This document shows, in pieces, positions 22,987 to 36,307 of a stretch of 64,000 nucleotides of DNA. The stretch spans positions 124,001 to 188,000 of the forward strand of contig WSUB01000037.1 of assembly GCA_019633425.1 (NCBI GenBank), given 5' to 3'. The DNA is from Tulasnella sp. 424. Its lineage: Eukaryota; Basidiomycota; Agaricomycetes; Cantharellales; Tulasnellaceae. A program made the position numbers and the translations under genes. The notes under the pieces are model-generated. The model was not told where the DNA came from, made no database searches, and saw only the letters and a program-made list of their open reading frames with translations. Position 1 is the first letter of the stretch; each line of letters opens with the position of its first letter.

Positions 22987-25900
22987 ATGGCTGATCCCTA
23001 TTATAATAGTCGCTCACCGCAATACAATGGATACCCTGGTACGATATCCCTCGTGTGACATGGTCTATTTCGTTTTCTGAGATGTCCTGGCTTTCGAAAA
23101 TAACGCAGGGGCTGGAACCCAGCAAGGTTACGCTCAACCCAACGATCATTACCAACAACCGTACCGTCAAGAATCAAATCCTTTCGATGCTCAGTCAACC
23201 TACTCTCACTCTCAGCACGGCCACCCACAGAGCGCCCCGAATTCTGAGTGGGACTCGCGCAGTGCCAAGTCGTACAACACGTACAACGGGAACAAATCCC
23301 AGTACGAGATGAGCCAAGTCTCACTCAACGCTCCTCCGGTACCCGCACTACCATATCAACCAAACCAGTATACTCCAGACTACCCACCATCGCCTCAGCC
23401 TCATTACGGAGGTGTGCCTCAGCGGGGAACCTATGCTTACCCAGAGAGACCTCAAGGTAGCCCGAGAGACCCGAGTCTCGCTGGATTTTCCATGGCAAGG
23501 GAGAAGATGATGAAGCGAAGGGTAAGTGGTGTAACTTTGGAGCTTCTGTTGCTAGCCTTCCTTCAATTTATCCGTGGCGCGTGAAGCTAATGGTTATACC
23601 CTTTCTTCTTCCACACAAACACATGACCCCAATAGTCCGTCCGCAAAGTCGCACTTCAGGAGGGCAACCTCGTTCTCGATGTCGCTGTGCCGTCTCATAT
23701 TGTCGTCAATGGAGCAACCAGCGACGAGATGACCAAAATGCGATACACCGCAGCAACATGTGACCCAGACGATTTCGTTCGGAGCAAGTACTCGCTCCGG
23801 CAATACTTGTACGGCCGGAAGACCGAGCTGTTTATCGTCATGACCATGTACAACGAGGACGAAGATCTGTTCTGCAAGACCATGAATGCCGTCATCAAGA
23901 ATGTCGCTCACCTGTGCAGTCGGACTAACTCCAAGATGTGGGGCGCTGACGGCTGGAAGAAGGTAACGCTTTCTGTACTCGTCGCCCGGCACAAGGCATG
24001 GTGCTGATGAAGGCTTACTAGGTCGTCGTGTGCGTTGTATCTGACGGTCGCAACAAGATCAATCAAAGGACGCTTAAAGTGTTGTCGCTGGTAAGAATCC
24101 GATGGACGGTCCTTGCGTTAAGAATCCTTCTCACCTTATTGTTCGAAATAGATGGGATGCTATCAGGAAGGTATTCCGAAGGATACTGTTGGCGGCAAGG
24201 ATGTGACGGCCCATATCTTCGAGTACGCCCAACCTCGAGTTCTCTGCTCCGTACGATGAATTAACCTAGGGCTCGGTAGATTCACATCCCAAGTTGTTGT
24301 CTCTCCTACTGGTGAAATCTCGTCGGGTGCTTGCCCAATCCAAATTCTATTCTGTTTGAAGGAACAGAACAAGAAGAAGCTCAACAGTCACCGCTGGTTC
24401 TTCAACGCATTTGGTCCTCTCCTGAATCCGAATGGTAAGTTTGGTCCGTTTCCATATGATAACTGCTTAAGCTCACGTTGCCGTAATTCTAGTCTGTATC
24501 CTGCTCGATGTGGGGACCAAACCCACGGGAACCTCGATCTATGAGCTTTGGAAATGTAAGGTGGTTTCGTGGTAGATGTGAATGGAGCATGCGCTAACGC
24601 TAAACAATGCTACGTTAGGCTTTGATAAGCATCCTGGTGTCGGTGGCGCCTGTGGAGAGTACGTTCAGATCTGGCTTTGGTTTTCGGTCGGCTGCCTGGC
24701 TAACTGCAGTACGTGTGCAGAATTTGCGTTGACACTGGCAAGGGTTGTTCCCTCCTTTTGACGAGCCCGTTGGCTGCGTCCCAGAACTTTGAGGTAAATA
24801 AGGGAATGATTCTTGCCTGCAAACAACCAACTGATGCGACCGCGCACGCTCCGCCAGTACAAGATGTCTAACATCCTTGATAAGCCCTTGGAGGTGAGGT
24901 TCACTGTAACGCTAGCCTGCAGGGTTTTCTGACTTTGAATTCCAGAGCGTTTTCGGTTACATCTCCGTGCTTCCTGGTGCATTCTCGGCATATCGCTACA
25001 AAGCGCTTCAGAATTTGCCAAACGGGACTGGGCCCCTCGCTTCCTATTTCAAAGGCGAAGCGATGCACGATGGTGGGACTTCCGAAGCCGGCTTGTTTGG
25101 TACGTTCAGCTCTTTCTTGCCCATCTGGAGTCGGAGATTTGACGCAAGTGCTTGACACCCTCAGAGAAAAACATGTACCTCGCTGAGGACCGTATTCTGT
25201 GCTTCGAAATCGTGACGAAGAAGCGGGAAGCCTGGACGTGAGTATTATCATGATTCTGAAAAATAGCTCTCTTATTGATGGGACGATCATGATATAGTTT
25301 GCGCTATGTCAAGTCTGCCAAGGCGGCCACCGATGTTCCTACCACTCTGCCCGAATTCATCTCCCAGCGTCGAAGATGGCTCAACGGTTCATTCTTTGCT
25401 GCTCTTCACGCTACGGTATTCTTCTTTAGGATATGGACGTCTGGCCAAGGCTTTTTCCGCAAGCTTGTCCTCCAGGTACGTGCCTCTCTTGATCTATCCC
25501 TAACCTCCGATGGTTGACGTGAAACTTGTTCAATACATCAGTTCGAATTTATCTACAACGCTATTCAGGTAAGCCGGCTTGTTGCCCAATCGCAGATTTG
25601 TCGTCGTTGACTTGAACTTTCTTGCAGATGCTGTTCGCTTGGACGTCTCTTGCCAACTTCTACTTGGCGTTCTTCTTCGTGAGTACCCGCGATACAACTG
25701 ACTAGGGACTACTTCTTCTCATCTGGCGTTAACCTCTTTGTAGCTTGTCCAATCCGCTACTCAAGACACCAACGATGCATTCAACTTCCTAAGCAAAGGC
25801 GCGGGAGTGATCGTCTTCGAGCTGATTCTCAAGGTGCGAGGATACCCCGTCCCATTTTCCTAAATATACGAGTTAACCAAACGTCTCATCCGCAGCTCTA

Positions 25901-27435
25901 CATTGGTTTGATCTTTGTCGTTTTGATCTGCTCTCTTGGAAATCGACCACAGGTAAATCGTGCCTCAGAATGGCCTCCTTTCAGATAAGTTGACCAGATT
26001 TTTCTTTCGTTGATAGGGTTCAAAGTGGACATATGTCGCGGCTGTCATTCTGTTCGGACTTTGTAACGTTGTGTATGTGATCCTTGGCGATTTTTCTTTC
26101 TAGACACTAACTGCAACTTGCCCGCTCAGTACCCTCTGGTGCGCTGGATGGACCGTCTACTTGTCTGTTCCACACACGCTTGATGGGTGGGCTAACTGGC
26201 AAGAGTAAGTCAAATCCGACTGTCCGCTTCGTGGCCCGCGCTAATGCACATTCGCTCAGCTTGCTGAACAATCCGACATTCCGTGATATCGTGAGTCGCT
26301 CGTTTCGTTCATCTTTTGACCAAATATATATTGACGTACTACCTTCGTCAGGCCATCTCGCTAATAGCCACATACGGCTTGTATTTCTTCGCGTCCTTCA
26401 TCCACTTCGAACCATGGCACATGTTCACTTCGTTCCTTCGTGAGTGACATCGCCTTTCTGGCAATATTTGTACTGATTGTAATCTTCCTTTCTTACAGAG
26501 GTGTGCCACGCATCTTCTGAAGTCTCCAGACCTTTACTGAAGCTGACGACTGTCTCCCCCCACTAGTACCTGTTCCTCCTTCCGAGCTGTAAGTTGAACC
26601 ATGCGCACTTTCAGATCCAGATATCCTAATAATTATTTTTCGCAGACGTCAACATTCTAAGTGAGCCCCGGGCACTCTGAGTGGTATAATTCCTGGTACT
26701 AATGATCTTTATCAGTGCTCTATGCCATGTGCAACTTGGTTGGTCTCTCTGATTCATTCCTCGGAATTGGGCCTAACTCTGGCCTTACTCTTGCAGCACG
26801 ATGTCGGCTGGGGAACGAAAGGTGATAACGGGGCTGCCAAGGATCTGGGCTCCGCAAAGAAGGTCAAGAACGATGACGGCAAGGAAATGATGGAAGTCCA
26901 GCTGCCAACTGCCAAGGAAGACGTTGATGGATTATGGGCTGCAAGTCGAGATTCTTTGCGTCAAAGGCCACCCCCGCAGAAAGACCACCGCGACGCTGCC
27001 ACAAAGCAGAGCGATCATGATCGAAACACCCGAACAAACGTTGTACTTCTGTGGGTAGGAACCAACATGGCTATGATCTTGGGCTTCACATCCTCCAGCT
27101 TTGTCGCAGTGAGTGCTCCGTGAGCCGACGCTGCGTTGCTAGTTAGACTGACGACGCTAACAACGTCTAGTGGGTTGCCGATGTTTCGGGACATTCTTCG
27201 AAAGGCGCATTCAACCCCTACCTTATATTCCTTTTCTACTCTCTGTAAGTGGGCTTGCGGCCTCTAGTTGTCCATGCCAACTAACATCCGTGTCTTGGTT
27301 CTAAATCAGTGCCGGGCTGAGCGCAGTGGTAAGCTACTATAAGCCAAACGCACGGGGACTGGCATGCTCACCTTCCTTTTACAGCGTTTCTTCGGCTCGA
27401 CCTTCTACCTTATCCTTCGCTTGCTAGGCCATTAA
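22987..27435 (+). CDS. Chitin synthase, division 1 (class I-III type)
   Basis: About 20 exons, start [13 protein letters not shown], stop TAA 27433-27435, roughly 900 aa. A Tyr/Gln/Pro-rich N-terminal tail of about 150 residues is followed by the Chitin_synth_1N region and the GT2 catalytic core: [62 protein letters not shown] (EDRxL) and [13 protein letters not shown] (QxxRW). Seven or so membrane segments follow ([35 protein letters not shown]). It polymerises UDP-GlcNAc to chitin at the plasma membrane. Division 1 is shown by the absence of a myosin head and of the division 2 N-terminal region; I cannot fix the class. Confidence 0.95.
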
Positions 27436-27765
27436 TTAACCAGGTGTGATATAATGGCTAAACCCTCTGCTACCCTTTGGATACCTCCCCCTTCGTTTTG
27501 CTGTGTACACCGTGCTGCTGCCTAGTGCAGCTGTTAGTCTAGTCGCTTTTGTGTTATAATTTATTTCGCGACATGGATATGCTAAGCCGGCGTTGCTGCT
27601 GGTACCAGAAGATGAACTGTGCGAGCATTTTCCCGCCAAGGATGGAGCGAGCGCGAATAGTCTCCAAAAGAGCCAAGCCCATCGCTGACAGGGGCCTTGG
27701 AAAAATATATTTGCACTACTTAGTCCGGGATTAGCAAAAATGAGGCAGCAGCTACTAGTGAGAGC

Positions 27766-27771
27766 AAAAAA
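27766..27771 (-). terminator. Pol III oligo-T terminator of the tRNA-Gly
   Basis: On the minus strand, a run of six T residues begins 10 nt after the last base of the tRNA, as expected for RNA polymerase III termination. Confidence 0.6.
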
Positions 27772-27780
27772 GCAAGCTTT

Positions 27781-27871
27781 GCTTTGAGGGGGAATCGAAC
27801 CCCCGGCGGATCGAATTATCAGAGAACTTGTTCAATGGCAACGATCCAGGTTACCACTACCCCATCAAAGC
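27781..27871 (-). tRNA. tRNA-Gly(GCC) with a 21-nt intron
   Basis: The minus strand folds fully: acceptor GCTTTGA with TCAAAGC; D stem GGGT with ACCT and AGTGGTA loop; anticodon stem GATCG with CGATC; loop TT-GCC-A; T stem GGGGG with CCCCC enclosing TTCGATT. The anticodon GCC is at 27837-27839. A 21-nt intron (27815-27835) interrupts the loop after position 37, the canonical place for nuclear tRNA introns. Mature length is 70 nt before CCA addition, with the 4-nt variable loop usual for glycine tRNAs. Confidence 0.93.
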
Positions 27872-28546
27872 TTGTTGAAGGACGACTACGGTTTAGTATA
27901 TATAACCGTAAATCAAAATCCTTCCTGACCCTAGTGCTGGACACCGTTAGCTTGAACTGTACAGCTCGTTTACGACCCTGGCATAATGTTACTGGAGCAA
28001 AGAAAGAACCCTTGTCGTGCGGGTAAAGTGGCAATGGCTTTGCTCCTGCCGGAACGCTCGAGAGCAAGGACTTAGGAGGCTAACCGACTGGGCTACCCTA
28101 CCTCGTATCCAGACGCTGTAAACGAATACCATGCTGATATTCTGACTCCGGCGGGCTTCGTACAGCATTCCCGCCTCCCGACACAGCAATTCGCCACCCT
28201 TTCCCAATGCAGGTCATTTGATTATTACCGCCACGGACGTCGTGCCCTAGCTACCCTTTGCCGCTAGTACTAGGAATCGTAGTGCTGTTGGCAAAGGAAT
28301 CGTTTCATACATGGCTCTGACATTTTCGTACACTGTTTCAGCGAGTCCTGGGATAATGACTAAGCCTTCACACGATACTCAGGGCTTGCAGTAGGGTCGT
28401 TGGGATTGTCTGAGTGCTGGGATGGGCGAGTAAAGGCGCCCGGTGTTCGATCTCGCACGTTGGCTGGAATTGGTCTTCTTGTCCATCCGAAGACATACAC
28501 ATCCATGATCTAATATGTAAATAAAAGAATTCCGCAGCCAAAAGAT
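27872..28546 (+). other. Intergenic stretch between tRNA-Gly and NTE1
   Basis: About 670 bp with no credible protein gene. It contains a tRNA-like 5' half at about 28045-28108 (minus) that does not fold completely. It holds the NTE1 3' region. Confidence 0.4.
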
Positions 28547-31500
28547 CTAGACTGAGTTGCGTCGCAGACTTCGACCTTTCCTCTTCTTATTGACTTTGTC
28601 TGCCATCCTGGAGTCATCTTCAAATCCACTAGGAAGACGGCCCTCTTCCTGCCACTTATCCAGCAGTTCCAATGCGGCCTTGTATCCGATATCAACAAGC
28701 TCTTCGTATTTGTTGAATTGAAGCGTCCCGTACTGTTGCCCAAATGTTAGCTTCGATCGGTGGCAGGACTACGGGTACCACTCACCCCCTGAACTGGTGG
28801 CTGAATATAGTAGCATCCGGGAGTGTTTTTCGCTTCTTCGAGACTTGTTATACTCGATACACTGAGCGGTTATGAGTTTGTGAGTGAAGGGCAGTGCTTT
28901 CAAGTGTTCTGTAACGTACTAGGCAAGACGGCTCTGTATTTCGGTGATCGGAGGAATGTTGCGCACACTTGAAAATGGATTCCATCGGTTGATCGCAATC
29001 CATATTCCGGATACCGTATCACCGAAGTCGCGCGGCGAGTTATCGTCCAGCTAGGGAGATCTAGACGTCAGCGCACGGTAAATTAAGTCACCCCGCACGA
29101 CTCACAGAGCCGACGTCGACTGCAATGATTGTGCTTGGTCCCATTGATTTCATCGTAGACACCTATGCTCAATTATCGTTAGCCCATCGAGAGGAAATTG
29201 GAGGTCAGCTAGGGTCTCACCGGAAGGTTGTCCACTGGTCAAACATGAAGGGTCAGCGAGAGGATCGGGCTTCGCCAAAGAGTCAACGTACGATAGCCAC
29301 CATCAACCAGCATATTACCATTGTCGCATATCGGCGGTAGAAGGCCGACAAGGGTCATCGAGGCCCCTGATGTTCGCTTCAGCAAACTGATATGATTTCT
29401 GGTCGCAGTCATACTCACGGACGTATCTCCATGCGTAGCCTGTATCATGAATGTCCATCTGTGACGTTAAGATGTTGGTCGAGTTGCAGAAAAACGGAAG
29501 CCACATGTCCTCGATGTGGAGGGCGCCGAATGCCTTGAACTTTCGCCTTAGCGGTAGTTAAAGTCAAGTCCAACTCTCCCACATACCTTGAAAATTCCTC
29601 GATTGAACTCGTGACCCTTCGGTAAAGCTCACAATTAACAAAAGGTTCGGTAGTTCGTCGAATTGAACTTACGGTGGTGTAGGCGACAACTGGCCAGGTA
29701 ACGTCAGATAGCAGGCGCCAGATGTTGCCCATTCGCGAGCCAAATGCCTTGACTCGAGCGGAACATTGTATGAGGTTTGCTTCTCGGGCGTAGAGACCCC
29801 CTACAAGAGATCCTATGCTGGTGCCTCCAATATGGTCAATCGGGATATTACGCTCTTCGAGTGCTCGAAGGATTCCCTAAGCACTTCTGGGTCAATTGAC
29901 TGAATTAGGGTAAGGTGCTGCTTGCGCACCAGGTGGGCCACTCCTCTTGCTCCGCCTCCGCCGAGCACAAGGCCGATAGATTTGCCACATATCCGTCGAG
30001 CAAGCCTTGCAAAGTCGCTGAGGTGGTCTGGGCGTCTTGAACGCGGTGTTGCTGTGTAACCCCGGTATTTCTTGATCTCCGTTTGGACGATGTTTTTGAT
30101 GTCTTTGAAGGCTTTCACCGCGGCAGGATCCTCGGGAGCGGGGTGGGGTGTTTGCTTGACGATACCCTAAAATCGGATGACCCTTAGTACAGGAGGTAAG
30201 AAGGAAACAAGAAGCGTCTCAGTACGTACTGGTAGCTCGACGTGGTGGTACGCATGAACCCATTGGCGAATCTGATGGTGGAAACTAAGCAACATACCCA
30301 GCAAGCTCGGGGAGACACCATCACCTTTAACCATTCCCTGGTCGAACCCTGCGGTACACTCCGATCGGGATGTAGGAGGACGAGTTCTTTCCTCGCAGTC
30401 GTCTTGGTAGTCAATAGCAGTCGCTCATACTCTCCAATGCTAGGATCATCTCCCATGCCCACAATCATGATGTAATCGGCCTTGCAAGGTTGCGCGTGTT
30501 AGAAAGTCATACGACGGTGATTTGAAGTAGGGTATGAAGAAAACATACCTGTCGGATGCAGGTCTGGGTCCACGGGGCGCTGACCGGGGAGTCGGCTACG
30601 TAGAGCACAATGCGATACCGTTGCTCCTGATCAGCTAACCAGCCAGCCACTTTGAGTTTCCCCATTCTCGTAAACGCGTGGCGACCGACATGGTTCATCA
30701 TTGATGCCTGGTTGAGATACGCCGTAGATGCTCCAATTTCCTCCAGAGCGGAATGCAATTTCTTGGCAAATGCCGAAACCGGTACATTTCGAGCAGCAGG
30801 CAGGATGGCGACTGTCTTAAGATTGAAGTTGTTGTTGTTCCCAACCGTGGTTCGGACCTTGGAGGAGACAGGATTGGCTGGTTGAGCGAGGTTTCTCACT
30901 CTTGAAGCGACCATGCGGAGCAACCTGAGGATAATGTAGAGTCAGTCAGGTTCGCCCTCTTATAGCACCAGTACGACATACTGCACAGCTGCTTGTGGGT
31001 GCCTGGAAAACGCGCTGGTTAGAACACTACCAACCCATTAGTAGTTATGAAGCATACCTAACGGATATCGCATTGAATAAGGTCTGAGGCATCCGTGCAA
31101 GTTCAGTGTCGCGGATAGCATGCAGAGTGCTAGTTCGATTTGACCGAGTTATGACGTCCAGTTCACCAACGGTATCCCCTTGACCATATTCTCCAATAAC
31201 GCCTCCATCTTCTTTCTCGGCCAGGGCTCTTAGTCGACCGTTAATGACAATATAAAAGCTGTCACTGGGATCGCCGGGACGCCACAAAACCTGGCCAGCG
31301 TTGACCTGCATCCAGTCCAGTGAAGAGTCGATGTGAAGCACTAGGTTGATGGAATGCCTCGTTAGGTCACCGTATCACGCTACGGTAGATCCGCTTACCG
31401 AGAGGAGAAAGAAGCGAGATCAAGCGTTTGGATAGGGTGAGCAAAACGATCGGCCGTCGTTCGATGAGACGTTCCATGGCATGATGCGGGAGGAATCCGA

Positions 31501-34368
31501 CATAAGTATCAACTTTGGCCTTGATTTCAACGTACGAAGGAGTTCCGCTTAGAGAAGCTGAGTCGACAAGGTGTGAGTGAGGAAACACTGTACGCCGCAG
31601 TTCGCACCGAGCTTACCGAGATAACCAGCTATTCCGCCGGGTTTAACGGTAAACAAATGTCTTGATACCTTGGTATTTAGGATCCCTTTAGAGACATGAG
31701 AAGAAGTTCCGTTTTTGATTTTGGCGGATTGTGAGCTGTCCCCCCATCGAACCCCCTGAGTTGTCGCCACCTTTGGCTTCGGCTGGCTTGTGGATTGACG
31801 CGAGCCTGGCCGAACTGGAGCACCGTTTGACGAGCTGGATGTGGTCGGGCCAACATGCTCATCCACGGGCAAGGAAACGTCCAAGAAACCATCAATGACA
31901 TAGAACAGACCTGATTCGTAAGGAAAGTCGCCGTCAATCCAACAGCCGAATCTCATGACCACAGCTAGACTTACCAGCGTTTCTCTCTCCCGCTCGGACG
32001 AGGGTGCTTCCCGCAGCGAAGCAGAGGATCTCCACTTCATTGTCTAGGCCAGTCGCGTACGGATAACCAACAATGGATGTCGTACCCGTGACCGACGATC
32101 CGTCGTCCGCGACCGCATCCAGGAACGAAAGGGTCGAAAACGAGTTCGGGAGCAATGACCCTCCGCCTCGCCTACTTGATGTTGCGGACTGCGAACGAGT
32201 ATCAAATGGAACCATTACCGGCGAGGCGTCTCCTGAAGGCGTGTCTGATATGGGCGGCTGAAGTAGACCGATGGACTTGGCGATGCACGCCATAACTTCA
32301 TCGCGCAGGTTTATGTCCGCTTGAGCGGCTGGAAGGGGGGATGTTGTATCGCTTCTAGGTACGTCTCTTTGATGGGGTAATCGTATAGCTTCGCGGATCG
32401 GAGTGGGGAGAGCAGATGCGCTTGTAGGATAACCAGGTGTTTTAGGTGCGGTGCGGGATCGTGGTCTATAGGTGTCAATGGTACTGTCGATAGCAGAGCT
32501 TGTGCTAGAGTGCAAATCACCCGCCATGACTGTCATATGGGAGAGAGCTTTTCCGCTCATTGATTTGGTGAGCGAGGCTGAAGGTGTTACCATGGCTCCG
32601 CGCATCCCTGACCCCGTCCTGTTATCACCAAAGGCGGATCCGCGGGAGTGTGAACGGTTGTGTCGTCGGGATGAAGACGGTCCCGGAGTCGTCGGGTTCA
32701 GTGCGACCGGGGAATCTCTCCAAGACCCAACATTGCTCCCAAAGTAGTCATCCTCCGAGTCTAACCCAATTGTACTGCTCGAGTCTAAGCCAACGGTGCT
32801 GGCTGAAGTCATCGTATCGTCCTCCGTTTCCACAGCTTCGTCATCTGGTGTAAACTTGTTCCGAAGGTTGTGCATCCCTCCACCTTCGTAGAAAGACGCT
32901 GGAAGAGGATGGCAGGCAAGCTCATTGATGGCTTTCTCTGTGCGCAGGACTTCCGTGGTGAGGCCAAGGTATTTGTGAGCAGCGTTGAAGGTTACACGCG
33001 AAAAGCGAGTGAGAATGACTATCGAGGGAAGAAAAATGTTTAAAAATCAGGCGTCAGAACCGATGCGGGCCAAGCCCTTACCTTGTACAATATGAGCCGA
33101 TGCTTTTGGGAACTTCTTTGTAAGTCTTCGGAACGCCTCAGCTGGGATGACAGCTAAAGTCGAGTCTTGGGTAGCCCTTGCGACGAGTCCACGACGCACT
33201 TGAGATGCCGTCATAGTCTGTTGTCTGTGTATCTGTGGCCGCCTGGCATAAGTATGGTCGGTTCCAGGGGTGCTTGGAGCCGTAGCTTGGGATCTCGCGC
33301 CGGGAGTTCGTGGTGTAACTGGATAGGCTCCAAGCATGGGACTTGAATTCGACCCAGTGCCCGAGCTAGAATGTCCGCCGGCGACAAACGATAAGGGAGA
33401 ATCCCCGTACGAAGGCCCCCTCCCTCCTCCTAATCCTGGCCGAACATGGGCACCAACTCCGGGTGACATCATTGGGCTCCGCAAATCTAAATTTGATATG
33501 TCCGAGTTACTCCTCCGCAGTCTGTTCGCAGGTCGTCCTGACGCTTCCGTGCCTGCAGCAGAGCGGAGATCGGATTCCGAACCGAGGGGATCGCTGCCTT
33601 CGTCCTCTGCGTCTTCTTTCCAGCTGAGCTTAACGTCCTCGGTGAATAGACTGAGGATGGTGAACAGACTTGAAAGCGTGCCCCCGCTCCCGACTTCGTT
33701 GAGTAGCTGGTAGCCGTTCATCTCGTCTTCTGCCCAAGCGTCTTCTTCGTCTCCGGGCGGTCGGCCTGTTGGGGCGTAGACTTGGACCAGCCCTTCAATG
33801 ACGCAGTAAAAATTCTGGTCTTCGTCTAGCGCTAGACTATCTCCTGCTATCAATCGACGAGTTTGCAGATGGCGAGCGAGTTCATGGAATACCTAGTGGG
33901 ATTTGAGGTCAGTTAAAATGCAGTACAGTTGGGAGGGCGCATCGAACAGTGACATACGGGCTTTTCGAGAAACCCAAATATTCTAACCGCGGAGAGGAAT
34001 TCATCCAGATATCCATGAAATGTAGTCGGGGGATCCTCTCCTTGAACATCGGGATGTAATTCGGTGACGTCTGGCTTCCCCAACGGCAACTCTCTGTACT
34101 CCTCGTATGCGTTCAGCCACCTGAACCGCACAAAGAGAAATGCCCCGGAAAGGGACAATATGGCTATGGTGACCAGATTAACGAAGTTGAGCTGAATGGA
34201 GATGGACAACGGTTAGTGTTATGCAGACACAAAACAATGCATGCACCTGACCTGAAGTGTGAGTGTGTAGGATAGAATAGCATAAATCCAAACCGGAAGA
34301 GTAATTGTAATGAATGCTACAGCGGTCTTGACCCATGCCAGGAACCAGACTGGGCGTCGGGGAGGCAT
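28547..34368 (-). CDS. NTE1: Lysophospholipase NTE1 (neuropathy target esterase family)
   Basis: A large multi-exon gene. From the start ([14 protein letters not shown]) there are two membrane segments, the second [19 protein letters not shown]. Three cyclic-nucleotide-binding-like domains follow ([58 protein letters not shown]), separated by long Ser/Pro-rich disordered stretches. The C-terminal patatin domain has the oxyanion loop [15 protein letters not shown], the nucleophile elbow [13 protein letters not shown] and the catalytic Asp in LVDGGY. It ends in a Lys/Arg-rich tail ([14 protein letters not shown]). NTE1 is an ER enzyme that deacylates phosphatidylcholine to glycerophosphocholine. 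The chosen start is the first in-frame ATG; an upstream exon is possible. Confidence 0.94.
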
Positions 34369-35046
34369 TCCAAGGCAGACGTGTCGGAAAACAAGTCAGT
34401 CAGGATGCATCTTTATCGGGTCGAAGGTGTTTAGAGGTTACGTACGGATCACGGAGAAGCAAGCGGTGACTAGTGAAACTAGCGGATGGGGTTCATACGC
34501 GTCCATTGCGGGCCTGGTCCGGCGGCGCGGGGGTTGGGGTCGTTGTAGCGGGATACAGGAGGAGTTGAGTTCCTACCCTTGGACGTTCCGCTTTCACCTG
34601 GATTAGGTCCGGGAGTACGTATAGGAGACGGCTCGCGGTGGCCAGGGCTCGCGGGAAGGTATCCCCGATGAGCAAACCGAAGTGGAATTGAACCTTAGCA
34701 GTCGTCTCGCACGTTCGATCCCGTACAGGGGGTTGCCTCGGGATCTTGATGCAGATAGTAGCTCTTCAAGTGGTTCTTCGCGCCTCGAGACTGATATGGT
34801 GAGCGCTGAGGAGTTTAAAGTTTTCGCGAGGTGAGGTTGAGGGAGTGTTGCAAGCTGGGGTCAAAGTTGCAATGCGGACCGAAAGTCGCGTGAAAGAGCT
34901 CAGGGTCCTGCGAGGTCCCCGTCACCAATGACGCATTCGGCTCACGGAGATACCCTCCAACCGGAGAACGATGCTTTTACCATGAGGGGAAACGTATTGA
35001 TTATTTCTGTTACGTTCTACGTCTCCACTTCGACAATTTACTACAA
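34369..35046 (+). other. Intergenic stretch upstream of NTE1
   Basis: About 680 bp. On the minus strand, at about 34505-34445, a short frame starting MDAYEPHPLVSLVTACFSVI runs to a possible GTACGT donor and may be an alternative NTE1 first exon; no compatible acceptor was found. Otherwise I see no gene. Confidence 0.35.
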
Positions 35047-35763
35047 TTAACCCGAAGTCTCCTTCTCAGCCGAAGACGTGACCTTCCTCGCATGGCGAAC
35101 GTCAAATGTCGCCACATATGGTTTGATCTTTGAGTACTCCTTGAACGCGTCGGATGCTGCAAATTCGGAATGTTTCTCTACGGCGTCCCATCCTGAAAAC
35201 AACAGCCATTCTTCGCCCTCTCCTGCATCTTCCTTCTTAGCACCATATACACGACCAACCCTCCATCCACCAACCGGACTCCGACCCGAGAAGGACGCCA
35301 ACCCGCCAGACCCGGCTCTCCAAGCCTCTTCAAAGGCAGCCTTGTTCGCTCCTTCAACTCCATGGCGACCTATCGCGATGACCGGAGCCTCTTCGATAAC
35401 GCTCGACGCATCGCTGACGATAGTATCCTTTGATGTCGATGTCGCGATTTGAGCATGATACATCCACTCCACATCGACCTGTCCCTCAAGGGACGACAAG
35501 AGCCCCTTGTTTTCTTCCGAGGGAAGGAATGCTTCGTGGGCTTCTACCGACGACCAGAAGCCTACGATGTACAGGTACGACGGATCTTCGTGTTGCTGGA
35601 GGAGTGTGAACGTATATCGCTCCGGTGTAGTAGCGCGGAGAACGTGCAGGGCATGGTGAAGGGCCTGCTTGATATAGGGTGTGAGGGGATTGTCAACAGA
35701 CGTGGAGGGTGACTCCGAGGTTGCTGATCGGATGTGCAGGAGAGCTATTTCAAGGACAGGCAT
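35047..35763 (-). CDS. ABM-like dimeric alpha-beta barrel protein
   Basis: A single-exon frame of 238 aa starting MPVLEIALLHIRS. Two similar halves are visible: the first with YTFTLLQQHEDPSYLYIVGF followed by WSSVEAHEAFL, the second with LLFSGWDAVEKHSEFAASDA. The pattern beta-strand, 'W.S.E.H..F' and helix is typical of antibiotic-biosynthesis-monooxygenase (ABM) ferredoxin-like folds, and two halves would form one barrel. Many such fungal proteins have unknown substrates. No signal peptide or membrane segment is seen. It lies between NTE1 and uL1m, all on the minus strand, without evident functional linkage. The true start could only be this ATG or one upstream in poorly coding sequence. Confidence 0.72.
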   Translation of the reverse strand: MPVLEIALLHIRSATSESPSTSVDNPLTPYIKQALHHALHVLRATTPERYTFTLLQQHEDPSYLYIVGFWSSVEAHEAFLPSEENKGLLSSLEGQVDVEWMYHAQIATSTSKDTIVSDASSVIEEAPVIAIGRHGVEGANKAAFEEAWRAGSGGLASFSGRSPVGGWRVGRVYGAKKEDAGEGEEWLLFSGWDAVEKHSEFAASDAFKEYSKIKPYVATFDVRHARKVTSSAEKETSG

Positions 35764-36307
35764 CGTGGTTGTCGATAGAGGTTGCAATCGCACTTGGACA
35801 AAACAGTTGGTGATAAACGCCGCCACCAAGTCCCGCCTTTAATGCCAAAAGAGCGGACGTTGAGTACCCCATCGAATACCGGCGGCATACTGTCGACTGC
35901 TCCATTTGGGGTACCAACAATGCCGTCGTCTCTCACGACAGGCACTTGGGACCGACAGCAACCCCAACTTCCCTTTGATTCCTCCACCTTAATCCTCCAC
36001 CACGACCTCCACCCTGCGAACCTCGACCTCCACTTTTGGAATACCGCACGCTCACCACTAATGCAATGGCAACGCCGGACGACCATTTTGACTCAGTGAC
36101 GGTGGAGGCTACGCTCGGTACCCCATAAGGGAACTGATGACAGAGTAAGACCGCCATGTACCTCCATCAAGTGGAGGTCAAACGGTTGGTTCACCACCCG
36201 GTCCATGTCCTCCACCACTCCGAGAATGACCAAGACCACCCAGATCGGATGCAAGAGTATGGATTGGGAAGTCTAGCCAAGCAATGTATAAAAATAACAT
36301 GGGTCCA
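35764..36307 (+). other. Intergenic stretch with repeated CCTCCAC motifs
   Basis: About 540 bp between two minus-strand genes. At 35977-36033 the heptamer CCTCCAC occurs four times (GTGGAGG on the other strand), with further TCCACCA-type repeats near 36160-36220. This may be a regulatory cluster for the gene at 35047-35763 or simply low complexity. No gene is recognisable. Confidence 0.35.

Noticed and set aside
28045..28110. tRNA-like 5' half on the minus strand (GGTAGGGTAGCCCAGTCGGT)
   Set aside because: The D stem does not pair and no T arm with GTTCGAATC is found at the right distance. At most a relic.
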